Source: Bacteroidales bacterium (GTDB taxonomy: Bacteria; Bacteroidota; Bacteroidia; Bacteroidales; Tenuifilaceae). From it: a stretch of 64,000 nt of DNA. Below are positions 54,084 to 63,136 of the stretch, piece by piece. Made by a program: the position numbers and the translations under genes. Below the pieces are notes generated by a model. That model saw only the letters and a list, made by a program, of their open reading frames with translations, did not search any database and was not told where the DNA came from. Every line of letters starts with the position of its first letter. Within the stretch, counting starts at the first letter, position 1. The DNA is taken from positions 129,056 to 193,055 of the forward strand of contig JACABB010000004.1 in the NCBI GenBank assembly GCA_013376985.1, written 5' to 3'.

Positions 54084-54724
54084 ATACTCTAAACATTGCC
54101 TCTATTCGAAGGGATTATACTCTTAAACAACTCGATGAGCAGGAAGTTGATTGCAACCCTTTTGCTCAGTTTGGTTTATGGTTCGACGAAGCATTAAATG
54201 CTAAAGTTCTTGAACCTAACGCTATGATTATTGCTACATCAACCCGTGACGGGAAGCCTTCGGCAAGGGTTGTATTACTAAAACAATTCGATAATACTGG
54301 ATTCTCATTCTTTACTAATTATCATAGCCGAAAAGCCCTAGATCTTGATCAAAACCCTTATGCTTCGCTTGTTTTTTTTTGGCCTGAACTTGAGAGGCAG
54401 GTGCGTATAGAAGGAACCATAAGCAAAGTTAGCGATACCGAAAGTGATAACTATTTTAACTCACGACCCGAAGGGAGTAAAATTGCTGCATGGGCATCTC
54501 AGCAAAGTCAGATAATACCAAACAGAAAACATATTGAGTCATTACAAGTTGATTTTCAAAATAACTTTTTAGGAAAGACCATTAACCGCCCATCTAATTG
54601 GGGAGGATATCTTCTTTGCCCTTCTCTTTTTGAGTTTTGGCAAGGAAGACCCAATCGCCTCCACGATAGAGTTCAATATAGTTTTGCGAATGGAGATTGG
54701 GCTATTGAACGTTTAGCTCCGTAA
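54080..54724 (+). CDS. pdxH: Pyridoxamine 5'-phosphate oxidase
   Basis: PdxH oxidises pyridoxine or pyridoxamine 5'-phosphate to pyridoxal 5'-phosphate with FMN and O2. The 214-residue protein shows MIIATSTRDGKPSARVVLLKQFD, FSFFTNYHSRKALDL (FMN site), FFWPELERQVRIEGT, and the C-terminal signature PSLFEFWQGRPNRLHDRVQY. It is last in the plus-strand group DUF4783-nadC-brkB family-pdxH, putting two cofactor genes together. Needing O2, the enzyme hints that the organism meets oxygen at least at times. Confidence 0.96.
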   Translation: MNTLNIASIRRDYTLKQLDEQEVDCNPFAQFGLWFDEALNAKVLEPNAMIIATSTRDGKPSARVVLLKQFDNTGFSFFTNYHSRKALDLDQNPYASLVFFWPELERQVRIEGTISKVSDTESDNYFNSRPEGSKIAAWASQQSQIIPNRKHIESLQVDFQNNFLGKTINRPSNWGGYLLCPSLFEFWQGRPNRLHDRVQYSFANGDWAIERLAP

Positions 54725-54762
54725 TAAACTTCATCGAGAAAATCCCATTGGCTTTTTAGAAG

Positions 54763-57700
54763 CTATTTTGTCTTCTGAAAAATGTTCTGAATTTTTAGTA
54801 ATAAGAGATCTGGGTCAATGGGTTTTGTAATATAATCATCACATCCATAAGATGCGCTCTTCTCTCTTTCTCCAGACATTGCAAATGCAGTTTGGGCAAT
54901 AATGGGAATTTCAGGTTTTGCACTTTTGAATTCAAGGGCTAGATCATAGCCATCGCCATCAGGTAATCGGATATCGAGTAAAACTAAATCAATTCTTTTA
55001 TTATCCGTAAATAATTGTCTGGCTTCTTTTAAAGAGTCGGCAAAAAGCAAATTAGCCCCTGTTCTTTCAAACACCTTTTTAAGGTAAAACTGAATATCTT
55101 TGATATCCTCGATAATTAAAAAAGTCTTATCAGACCAATTTAACCCATTAACTCTATTCAATCCCATATCTTCAACTAAATCAAGTTTTTCTTTTATTTC
55201 TGTGAACACACAATTTATAGGCAAAGTAAAATAAAATGTAGACCCTTTGTCCACTTCGCTTTCGACCCAAATTTCACCTCCAAGTAATTCAATTAATCCC
55301 TTGGAAATGGCTAAGCCAAGACCAGATCCCCCATAAACTCTAGTATAGGAATCGTCAGCCTGACGAAATCTTTCAAAGATTAATTCTTGCTTTTCGGGTG
55401 CCAAACCAATACCCGTATCCTTAACAAAAAGTTTAATCAAGGGGTTTTCGTCGTCAATAATAATTGAATACCCGAACTCAATAACACCTTTTGGTGTAAA
55501 CTTCACTGCATTACTCAATAGATTGATCAGTATCTGCCTGATTCTTAAATCATCCGAGTTAATTATAAATGGCGATGTATTCCCTAATACAGGAGGAAGC
55601 AGTAAAGTACTTTTTGTAGGTTTCTCCTTAATTTGAGTGCTAAAAACTGTAAAGATATCAGCAAGAAGAACGTTAAGATCGAACTCTTGAATGCTCAACC
55701 TGAGCTGATTGGCTTGAATTTTAGATGTATCAATAATATCTTCGATTATTGATATCAGCTGCATCCCGCTGTTTGAAATAAGTTCAATGTATTGCTTCCC
55801 CGCCTCAGAAAGGACTTCTTCCTCTTTAAGTATTCTAATAAATCCAAGGACTGCATTCATTGGAGAACGTATCTCATGACTCATATTGGCAAGGAAGGAG
55901 GTTTTAAGCCTGTCCGACTCTTCCGCTTTTTCCTTTGCCGCTATAACTTCCTGCTCACTAGCTTTCCGATCGGTAATGTCATTTGCAACTCCCACAAATG
56001 CCAATGGTTCTCCATTTTCATCTCTGACTACAGCGGTTGACAATGATATTGGGAATTCGCTACCATCCTTCCGCTTGTTTATTAATTCACCTTGCCATCC
56101 ACCTTTTAGAGTAGCCTCTTGTATTATATCTGGCAAATTATTAGCTGTAGTATGTGATTGTATTATAGAAATAGGTTGTCCTATTACTTCATCTTCTTCA
56201 TAGCCATAAGTCTTAAGAAAAGCGGGGTTAACATATATAAGTTTACTATTCAAATCTTCTATAGAAATACATTCCTGCACATTCATAATTGTTTGAGCAA
56301 GCATTCTAATCTTCTCTTCCGCTTTCTTTTTATCAGTAATATTTCTAAAAAAAGAAAGCACTTCATTCACTCTAATTGGTACTAAACGAACTTCAAAAAA
56401 GTTTAATTCATCCTTTACCATTATTGAATATTCAAATGATTGGAGTTTTGATGTTTCCAAGCATTCGTTTATTTTTGAGAGTAGGGTGTTACAAAAATCG
56501 GATGGGAAAAATTCAAAAATGGATTTACCAATGATTTTGTTGAAACCAATAATAAAATCTTCATTTTCAATTGCTGGCAAGTCAAGGTAGATACCATCTT
56601 TGCTAAATTTAAATATTTGATCTGGAATAGCGTTTAGCGTTGCTCTTAGGTTAGCCTCGCTATTCCTAAGTGCTTCATTGGCTTCTTTTTGCTCGGTAAT
56701 ATTCTCGATTACACCAGCTACATATAGGATTTTGCCTTTTTTATCGTATGTAATTTGTCCATTATTTCTAACCCAAATATTTTTGCCATCCTTGCGAACT
56801 ATTTTTAACTCTTCACTTATCTGTTGCGATTGATTATTTATTCTTTGGGCTTGATCAAATCTTTTATTAGGGATGAGATAAAATTCGTTCGAGTTATGTT
56901 GCATCAATTCAGCAACTGAGTTAAATCCAATTATTTTAGCAAGGGTGAGGTTTGCGTATAGAAAACGACCATCAAGGGTAACTTGATATAATCCTACAGG
57001 GATTTGCTCAGCTAAAGTTCTATATTTCTCTTCACTTTCAATTAAAATCTCTTCGGCATTTTTCCTGTCCGATATCTCTCTAGCCATTGCAAATACAACA
57101 TCGCTACCAAAATATCGTCCCTTATTTAAGTATACCTCCTTAGGAAAAATTCTTCCATTTTTTGCTTTACCCCAAAATTCAAAGAACTGGGTTTCCCCTT
57201 CAAATGCCTTAATCAATCTTTTTTTCGTTTCTTCGAGATCATTCTTATCAGGTGCTGACAATTTCTCAGGTGTATGACCTACAATTTCGGATTTTGCATA
57301 GCCATAGAGTTTTAAGGCCGCTTTGTTAACATCGAGGAATACTCCCGTTAAATCCTGAATATAAATTGCCTCACTGGCATTATCAAAGACACTCCGATAG
57401 CTCTCCTCGCTCTCTCTCAAATACTTTTCTGCTAATTTCCTTTTCGAAATATCCCTAATAAATATAATTGTTATGTTTTCACCTTTAAATCTTGCGTTTT
57501 TTGCACTAAACTCAACAGGTAAGGGTTTACCATTGGCACGTAAAATTGATGTCTCATAAATACCAGAGATATTTTCTCCATATTGCCCATTTCCAAATCC
57601 GTCTTTTATTGCTTCTATCTTATCGGAGTAAATAAACTTTTCTATAGGCTGGCCTATAAATTCATCAGCGGAAAGTCCAATTAATTCTAATATTTTAGGG

Positions 57701-58569
57701 TTTCCAAAAATCAGTTTACCATTCTGGGAATATGCAATTCCATCGTTTGATTGTTCAACAAGAATTCTATATTTTTCTTCTGACTCTGAAAGGTTTATAT
57801 TTATTTCTTTCCATTTAGTAATATCAGATGACATAATCACTATACCATACCTTCCATTTGAAAGAATAATTCTAGTTTCAACAATATCGAGGTATTTACT
57901 ACTACCATCCTTGCAAATGTTTAGTACTTCGGAATAAAGTGTTTCTCCGTTTATTACTTTTTGAATGTTTACATCAACCTGTTTATGCTTATCTTTTGGA
58001 ACTAAATCTTTAATTTGCATCAAAAGCAACTCATCAAGACTATATCCTAAAAGGTCGCAAAGTATTCTGTTAGCATTAATAATTCTACCTGATTCGCTGC
58101 AAATAATAATTCCATTAGGAGATAAATTAAAAAGAGCCTGAAAGCCTCCTATATTTATTTGTAAATCATTTTTGTTGACTGAATTCCCTGCCGTAGGTAA
58201 AGCCTCAAGACATAACTCCAACTCGCGAAGTGTAAACGAATGATTGATATAGCCAAAATTGCTCAAAAGGCCTTTCTTCACCAGCTCTTTTGCTCTACCT
58301 TCAGCAGCATAAATAATTATGGGTATAGCGAAACCAAAATATTCTTGAATAGCTCCCTTTGTCTCCGATAACCACAGATCACTCTCATCGTTGAGTTCAA
58401 GTACAATAAGTTCAAAGGAAGAACTAGGTTTAGCTGTTTGTATGCTGGCAGCATTTGGAACAATAGTAAAATCGATAAACCCTAAGGTTGTCAGATTTTC
58501 TTTAGCCCTACTAACGATAGATTCGTTTGATGTAATTATAACCGCACCTCTATCTCTCCACATAATCAT
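54763..58569 (-). CDS. Hybrid histidine kinase with six PAS domains and a C-terminal receiver
   Basis: About 1268 residues, no membrane helices, so cytoplasmic. Order: an N-terminal receiver-like domain (RGAVIITSNESIVSRAKENL ... IVLELNDES) lacking the normal acidic pocket; six PAS/PAC units (openings near FNLSPNGIIIC, LVEQSNDGIAY, VFDNASEAIYI, LAEQIPVGLYQ, LNAIPDQIFKF and MNVQECISIED); HisKA (SFLANMSHEIRSPMNAVLGF); HATPase (VKDTGIGLAPEKQELIF; GGSGLGLAISKGLIELLGG); and a complete receiver with the acceptor Asp in LVLLDIRLPDGDGYD and Lys in DYITKPID. The frame extends to a TTG at 58614; the ATG at 58569 (MIMWRDRG) is chosen. No partner regulator is adjacent. Confidence 0.92.
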   Translation of the reverse strand: MIMWRDRGAVIITSNESIVSRAKENLTTLGFIDFTIVPNAASIQTAKPSSSFELIVLELNDESDLWLSETKGAIQEYFGFAIPIIIYAAEGRAKELVKKGLLSNFGYINHSFTLRELELCLEALPTAGNSVNKNDLQINIGGFQALFNLSPNGIIICSESGRIINANRILCDLLGYSLDELLLMQIKDLVPKDKHKQVDVNIQKVINGETLYSEVLNICKDGSSKYLDIVETRIILSNGRYGIVIMSSDITKWKEININLSESEEKYRILVEQSNDGIAYSQNGKLIFGNPKILELIGLSADEFIGQPIEKFIYSDKIEAIKDGFGNGQYGENISGIYETSILRANGKPLPVEFSAKNARFKGENITIIFIRDISKRKLAEKYLRESEESYRSVFDNASEAIYIQDLTGVFLDVNKAALKLYGYAKSEIVGHTPEKLSAPDKNDLEETKKRLIKAFEGETQFFEFWGKAKNGRIFPKEVYLNKGRYFGSDVVFAMAREISDRKNAEEILIESEEKYRTLAEQIPVGLYQVTLDGRFLYANLTLAKIIGFNSVAELMQHNSNEFYLIPNKRFDQAQRINNQSQQISEELKIVRKDGKNIWVRNNGQITYDKKGKILYVAGVIENITEQKEANEALRNSEANLRATLNAIPDQIFKFSKDGIYLDLPAIENEDFIIGFNKIIGKSIFEFFPSDFCNTLLSKINECLETSKLQSFEYSIMVKDELNFFEVRLVPIRVNEVLSFFRNITDKKKAEEKIRMLAQTIMNVQECISIEDLNSKLIYVNPAFLKTYGYEEDEVIGQPISIIQSHTTANNLPDIIQEATLKGGWQGELINKRKDGSEFPISLSTAVVRDENGEPLAFVGVANDITDRKASEQEVIAAKEKAEESDRLKTSFLANMSHEIRSPMNAVLGFIRILKEEEVLSEAGKQYIELISNSGMQLISIIEDIIDTSKIQANQLRLSIQEFDLNVLLADIFTVFSTQIKEKPTKSTLLLPPVLGNTSPFIINSDDLRIRQILINLLSNAVKFTPKGVIEFGYSIIIDDENPLIKLFVKDTGIGLAPEKQELIFERFRQADDSYTRVYGGSGLGLAISKGLIELLGGEIWVESEVDKGSTFYFTLPINCVFTEIKEKLDLVEDMGLNRVNGLNWSDKTFLIIEDIKDIQFYLKKVFERTGANLLFADSLKEARQLFTDNKRIDLVLLDIRLPDGDGYDLALEFKSAKPEIPIIAQTAFAMSGEREKSASYGCDDYITKPIDPDLLLLKIQNIFQKTK

Positions 58570-58624
58570 AAACGAAAGTTGTCCAAGATATGAATTTTTT
58601 AAATTTATATACAAATTTTAAACA

Positions 58625-58662
58625 ATAAAAAGCCCCAAAGAGTTTAGTATTCCTTGGGGATT
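58625..58662 (-). terminator. Terminator after glnA
   Basis: AGCCCCAAAG and CCTTGGGG(A) pair around a loop of about 12 bases. The minus strand continues GGGGCTTTTTATTGTTT. It lies about 35 bases after the glnA stop at 58695. Confidence 0.8.
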
Positions 58663-58694
58663 AATTTTCTAAGTAAAAATATTATCCGACTCTT

Positions 58695-60200
58695 CTATGC
58701 AATATGTAAGAATTGTTGAACTAGCTTAGCAATTTCGTCGTTTTTACCATAAAGTTTCTCGCTAAGACCTTTATCATTAAAAGCCTTTAAATATTTGATT
58801 CGAGAATCAATCATACCTTTTGGGAATATGCCATTAGCTTCAAACGATGCACGTTTCGCATCAAGTGCTTCGGCTGATTCGTAGCAAGAAAGAGGAAGCT
58901 GTTTGAGTGAAGCCAATTTCTCCTTGAATTCTGGCTTGAATATATTCACATCTACATACAATTTCTCAGCTACTTCAAGAGCATCTGGACGTTTGATCCC
59001 GTTTAAGGATGAAATAATAAGCCCTGCAACCAAAAGGTATGGATCTGCTGAACCATCGGGAACTCTGAATTCAAAAGTTTGCTTATTAACGCTTTCTGGT
59101 TGACATTTGCAGTCCTGTGGGTTAGCATCTTGAATCATGTGCTGAGCACCCGACCATCCAAGAGGAACGCGAATAACAACGGAACGGTTACGATCTCCCC
59201 AGCAAATATTCGTTGGAGCTTCCTGATGAGGCACAAGCCTTAAGTATGAAATTGGAATTGAGTTTCCAAAGGCTGTTAGGGCATCTGCAACGTCAAGAAT
59301 TCCAGCAATCATCTTACGTGCCATTGGGCTTAACTTGCCATTCTCAACCATTAGATTACAACCATCCTTCTCAGCCATCATATGGAAATGGAGACCACTA
59401 CCAGCCTTACCTACTGTAATTTTAGGAGCAATACTGATATCAACACCATACTGATATCCAAGCATTCTAACAATCCATTTTGCAATTACAAACTGGTCAA
59501 CAGCTTGTTCGGCAGGAGTTGGCAGGAACTCTATTTCGTGCTGTTCATATAGCTTATCCTCGGTCATAAAGCAACCAACCTCGGAGTGACCATACTTGAT
59601 TTTGCCACCAGCTTTTGCAATTAGCACAAGAGCTTCCCTTCTAAGGCCTTCCCATTTTGCAAATGGTTCGGAGGAATGATACCCTTTTTGGTCAACACCA
59701 GGGTATGCATCTTCTCTCTCACTGATAACATAGTACTCAAGCTCCGCTAGTGCTTTAAAAGTAGCTCCTGTTTCTTTCTTAAATAAATCGTGAGCTTTCC
59801 TCAGAACATATTCAGGTGAACTTTCAAGAGGTTTTCCCTCATTAGTATAGAAAGTACAAAGAATATCAATGGTTGGAACTTCTGTAAAAGGGTTTACAAA
59901 AGCTGTTTTATAACGAGGTATTACATACAAATCGCTACTACCAGCTTCAATGAATGAGAATAGGCTACTACCATCAACTCGTTCTCCAGCAGAAAGGATT
60001 GAATCGAGATGTTCCTTGGAGTTTATAATAAAATTCAAGGTCTTTAGCTTCCCATCCTCCGCAACGTAACGGAAGTTAACCATTTCAATACCATACTCCT
60101 CGCAAAAAGATATAATGTCGTCCTTGGTAAATTGATCTGCAGGTTTCTTTAAAAACTGAACCAATTCATTAGGGTTCATCGAGATTTCAGAATCTTTCAT
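58695..60200 (-). CDS. glnA: Glutamine synthetase, GlnA-like
   Basis: Glutamine synthetase makes glutamine from glutamate, ammonia and ATP. The 501-residue protein has the N-terminal beta-grasp region (VRYVAEDG-like VNFRYVAEDGKLKTLNF; RVDGSSLFSF), metal-ligand blocks (LAELEYYVI; GHSEVGCFMTEDKLYEQHEIEF), the ATP loop GKAGSGLHFHMMAE, the glutamate-site RLVPHQEAPTNICWGDRNRSVVIR, and EFRVPDGSADPYLLVAGLI. Length is of the GSI class. The adenylylation tyrosine motif of enteric GSI is not apparent, so it may not be controlled that way. Start ATG 60200 or the in-frame ATG 60179. Own promoter-like site and terminator, so monocistronic. Confidence 0.9.
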   Translation of the reverse strand: MKDSEISMNPNELVQFLKKPADQFTKDDIISFCEEYGIEMVNFRYVAEDGKLKTLNFIINSKEHLDSILSAGERVDGSSLFSFIEAGSSDLYVIPRYKTAFVNPFTEVPTIDILCTFYTNEGKPLESSPEYVLRKAHDLFKKETGATFKALAELEYYVISEREDAYPGVDQKGYHSSEPFAKWEGLRREALVLIAKAGGKIKYGHSEVGCFMTEDKLYEQHEIEFLPTPAEQAVDQFVIAKWIVRMLGYQYGVDISIAPKITVGKAGSGLHFHMMAEKDGCNLMVENGKLSPMARKMIAGILDVADALTAFGNSIPISYLRLVPHQEAPTNICWGDRNRSVVIRVPLGWSGAQHMIQDANPQDCKCQPESVNKQTFEFRVPDGSADPYLLVAGLIISSLNGIKRPDALEVAEKLYVDVNIFKPEFKEKLASLKQLPLSCYESAEALDAKRASFEANGIFPKGMIDSRIKYLKAFNDKGLSEKLYGKNDEIAKLVQQFLHIA

Positions 60201-60231
60201 TTTTATTCTGTTTTATTAAAAGAAAAGTTTA

Positions 60232-60266
60232 CAAATCTATAAAAGTCCTTTACATCACCAAGCAAA
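60232..60266 (-). promoter_or_regulatory. Promoter-like site upstream of glnA
   Basis: Minus strand: TTTG (60266-60263), 23 bases, then TAGATTTG (60239-60232), close to the Bacteroidetes consensus with slightly long spacing. It lies between the upstream terminator (60295-60333) and the ATG at 60200. Confidence 0.5.
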
Positions 60267-60294
60267 ACAAAAAATGTTTCGCAACAGGCATTTG

Positions 60295-60333
60295 TAAAAA
60301 AACCTTTCAAGATGAGTATTCTGAAAGGTTTTG
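60295..60333 (-). terminator. Second terminator-like hairpin between valS and glnA
   Basis: AACCTTTCA and TGAAAGGTT pair around a 12-base loop, and on the minus strand the stem is followed by TTTTTTT. It lies about 85 bases downstream of the first hairpin after valS. Confidence 0.7.
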
Positions 60334-60418
60334 TAAGTATTATATAGATTAAATCGTTTTGATAATTTCCAACTTTAAAAAAGTTCGGAATTTTAAATTC
60401 TCCCTTTTTATCCAAACA

Positions 60419-60451
60419 AATCCCCAAAGGTCTTAAAGACCTTTGGGGATT
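60419..60451 (-). terminator. Terminator hairpin after valS
   Basis: CCCCAAAGGTCTT and AAGACCTTTGGGG form a 13-bp perfect stem around a single base, extended by AAT/ATT. It begins 9 bases after the valS stop at 60460. The T tail is weak (ATTTGTTTGG). Confidence 0.65.
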
Positions 60452-60459
60452 AGGGTTTA

Positions 60460-63087
60460 TTATTTCGATAGCAACGCCAACCTCTCCTCAATAACTTTAA
60501 TCTTCGATTCAGCATCAGCCTGTTTATTCTTTTCTATTTCAACAACCTGAGCAGGAGCGCTATTAACAAATCGTTCGTTGCTTAGCTTCTTCATTACGCT
60601 TTGGAGGAATCCCTTGGTGTATTCAAGCTCGGCTTTAAGCTTTTCGATTTCTTCTTCGGCATCAACTAATCCCTCAAGTGGAATATAGAATTCAGCCGAT
60701 TTAACCATGAACGATGCAGCACCCTCAACCTTCTCGTTGGTATAAGTTAAACCTTCAAGACCGGCAAGTTTAGAGACAATACTCTCAACCTCTTCACCAA
60801 ATTGATCTGTAACTTTAATGAAAAGTTTGAGGGATTGCTTGTTTGGTATGTTCTTTTCCTGACGAACGGTACGAACCCCAGCAATAATCTCTTTCATCAG
60901 GTCAAAACGCTCAAGTAAACCAGAATCGAAATTCTCAGCATTTGGCATCTGGCTAATCATAAGGCTATCGCCCTGTTTTCGCTCTTTTAGATACTGCCAA
61001 AGCTCCTCAGTAATAAATGGCATAAAGGGATGTAGTAGCGAAAGCATCTTCTCAAAAATATCTACTAGCTCAGAGTATGTTTTAGCATCGATGGGTTGCT
61101 GATAGGCAGGTTTAACCATTTCGAGTAACCATGATGAGAACTCATCCCAGAATAACTTGTAAACCACCATCAACGCTTCGGAGATACGATATTTATTGAA
61201 ATGATCGTCGAGTTGGGCTATCTCCCTGCTTAAAATATTATTGAACCACTCAATTGACGCTTTTGACGAAATAGGTTGTGGTATCTTATCATCTACCTCC
61301 CACCCTTTAACCAAGCGGTAAGCATTCCATATCTTATTACTAAAGTTACGACCCTGCTCTGGTAAACTCTCCTCAAACATAAGGTCGTTACCTGCTGGGG
61401 AGCAGAGTAGCATACCAATCCGTACCCCATCGGCACCATACTTGGCAATAAGATCGAGCGGATCTGGAGAATTCCCCAGCTGCTTGCTCATCTTACGCTT
61501 CTGCGAATCGCGAACAATACCCGTTAGGTAAACATTCTTAAAAGGTTTTTCATTTTGATATTCATACCCTGCAATTATCATCCTTGCAACCCAGAAGAAA
61601 AGAATTTCGGGTGCGGTGATGAGATCGTTTGTTGGGTAGTAGTATTTAATATCAGCATTTTCGGGGTAACGAATACCATCGAAAACGGAGATAGGCCATA
61701 ACCAAGAGCTGAACCAAGTATCGAGAACATCGCCCTCCTGCCTTAAATCGGATAGTTTAAGCGATTGATTTCCCGTTTTCTTCTTTGCCAATTCAAGCGC
61801 CTCCTCGGCTGTTTCGGCAACTACGTATCCGCCTTCGGGTAGGTAGTATGCTGGAATCCGATGTCCCCACCATAGCTGGCGCGATAGACACCAATCCTTT
61901 ACATTCTCCATCCAATGCCGATACGTATTCACGAATTTGGCGGGATAAATCTGAACATCGCCATTCATTACCGCATCCAATGCAGGTTTAGAGAGATCCT
62001 GCATCTTCAAGAACCATTGCATCGATAGCTTTGGCTCAATAACGGCATCCGTCCTTTCGGAATAGCCAACTTTATTCTGGTAATCATCAACCTTTGCAAG
62101 GTTCCCAGCAGCTTCTAAATCTTTAACAATCAGCTTACGAACCTCAAATCTATCCTTACCGATGTATAGCTGAGCGGCTGCGCTCATTGTGCCATCATCA
62201 TTGAAAATATCAACAGTCTCCAGATTGTGCTTATCACCCAGCATATAGTCGTTGATATCGTGTGCAGGGGTTACTTTCAATGCTCCTGTACCAAACTCCA
62301 TATCAACGTACTCATCGTAAATAATAGGAACGCTCCTTTTGATAAGCGGTACAATAACCTTCTTCCCCTTCAAATGGGTATAGCGTGGATCGTTGGGATT
62401 AACGCAAACGGCAGTATCGCCAAGAATTGTCTCGGGACGGGTGGTAGCAATAGTTACGAAACCATCCTCACCATCAATAAAATATTTAAGATAGTAGAGC
62501 TTACTATTAACCTCACGGTAAATTACCTCCTCATCGCTAACAGCAGTTTTAGCCTGTGGATCCCAGTTTACCATCCGAACGCCACGGTAAATCAGACCCT
62601 TATTATGTAAATCAACAAAAACCTTTATAACACTAGCAGATAAACTCTCATCCATTGTAAAGCTGGTGCGTTCCCAATCGCATGATGCACCCAATTTCTT
62701 TAGCTGCTCAAGGATAATTCCTCCATGCTTCTCCTTCCACTCCCAAGCATGTTTAAGGAACTCATCGCGGGTAAGAGAATTCTTATCAATCCCCTCCGCT
62801 TTTAGCTTCGAAACAACCTTAGCCTCGGTAGCAATCGATGCATGATCCGTCCCAGGAACCCAGCAAGCATTTTTCCCTGTCATCCTAGCCCTGCGGACAA
62901 GCACATCCTGAATTGTATTGTTAAGCATATGCCCCATGTGCAGCACGCCAGTTACGTTTGGCGGGGGGATTACAATACAGTAAGGTTCGCGCTCATCGGG
63001 AACTGAACGGAAAAACTTATTCTCCATCCAATACTTATACCACTTATCTTCAACCTCGGCAGGGTTATACTTTGCAGGAATTTCCAT
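60460..63087 (-). CDS. valS: Valyl-tRNA synthetase
   Basis: ValS charges tRNA-Val and edits threonine mistakes. The 875-residue class I synthetase has [18 protein letters not shown] (HIGH signature), the CP1 editing domain with [20 protein letters not shown], the KMSKS loop as [16 protein letters not shown], an anticodon-binding helical domain, and a C-terminal coiled-coil arm ([20 protein letters not shown] ... [21 protein letters not shown]). All parts and the length are normal. A -7-like box (minus TACTTTTG, 63133-63126) lies 39 bases before the ATG. Confidence 0.97.
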   Translation of the reverse strand: MEIPAKYNPAEVEDKWYKYWMENKFFRSVPDEREPYCIVIPPPNVTGVLHMGHMLNNTIQDVLVRRARMTGKNACWVPGTDHASIATEAKVVSKLKAEGIDKNSLTRDEFLKHAWEWKEKHGGIILEQLKKLGASCDWERTSFTMDESLSASVIKVFVDLHNKGLIYRGVRMVNWDPQAKTAVSDEEVIYREVNSKLYYLKYFIDGEDGFVTIATTRPETILGDTAVCVNPNDPRYTHLKGKKVIVPLIKRSVPIIYDEYVDMEFGTGALKVTPAHDINDYMLGDKHNLETVDIFNDDGTMSAAAQLYIGKDRFEVRKLIVKDLEAAGNLAKVDDYQNKVGYSERTDAVIEPKLSMQWFLKMQDLSKPALDAVMNGDVQIYPAKFVNTYRHWMENVKDWCLSRQLWWGHRIPAYYLPEGGYVVAETAEEALELAKKKTGNQSLKLSDLRQEGDVLDTWFSSWLWPISVFDGIRYPENADIKYYYPTNDLITAPEILFFWVARMIIAGYEYQNEKPFKNVYLTGIVRDSQKRKMSKQLGNSPDPLDLIAKYGADGVRIGMLLCSPAGNDLMFEESLPEQGRNFSNKIWNAYRLVKGWEVDDKIPQPISSKASIEWFNNILSREIAQLDDHFNKYRISEALMVVYKLFWDEFSSWLLEMVKPAYQQPIDAKTYSELVDIFEKMLSLLHPFMPFITEELWQYLKERKQGDSLMISQMPNAENFDSGLLERFDLMKEIIAGVRTVRQEKNIPNKQSLKLFIKVTDQFGEEVESIVSKLAGLEGLTYTNEKVEGAASFMVKSAEFYIPLEGLVDAEEEIEKLKAELEYTKGFLQSVMKKLSNERFVNSAPAQVVEIEKNKQADAESKIKVIEERLALLSK

Positions 63088-63125
63088 ATAGATTGACTAG
63101 ATTATTATTTTTAAAACATAGCTGA

Positions 63126-63133
63126 CAAAAGTA
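63126..63133 (-). promoter_or_regulatory. -7 box upstream of valS
   Basis: Minus-strand TACTTTTG fits TAnnTTTG and is 39 bases before the valS ATG; no clear -33 TTTG partner was found. Confidence 0.35.
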
Positions 63134-63136
63134 AGA

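Noticed and set aside
60203..60427. Open frame of 74 residues upstream of glnA
   Set aside because: It runs through a terminator hairpin and the glnA promoter region, and its sequence is not protein-like in organisation.
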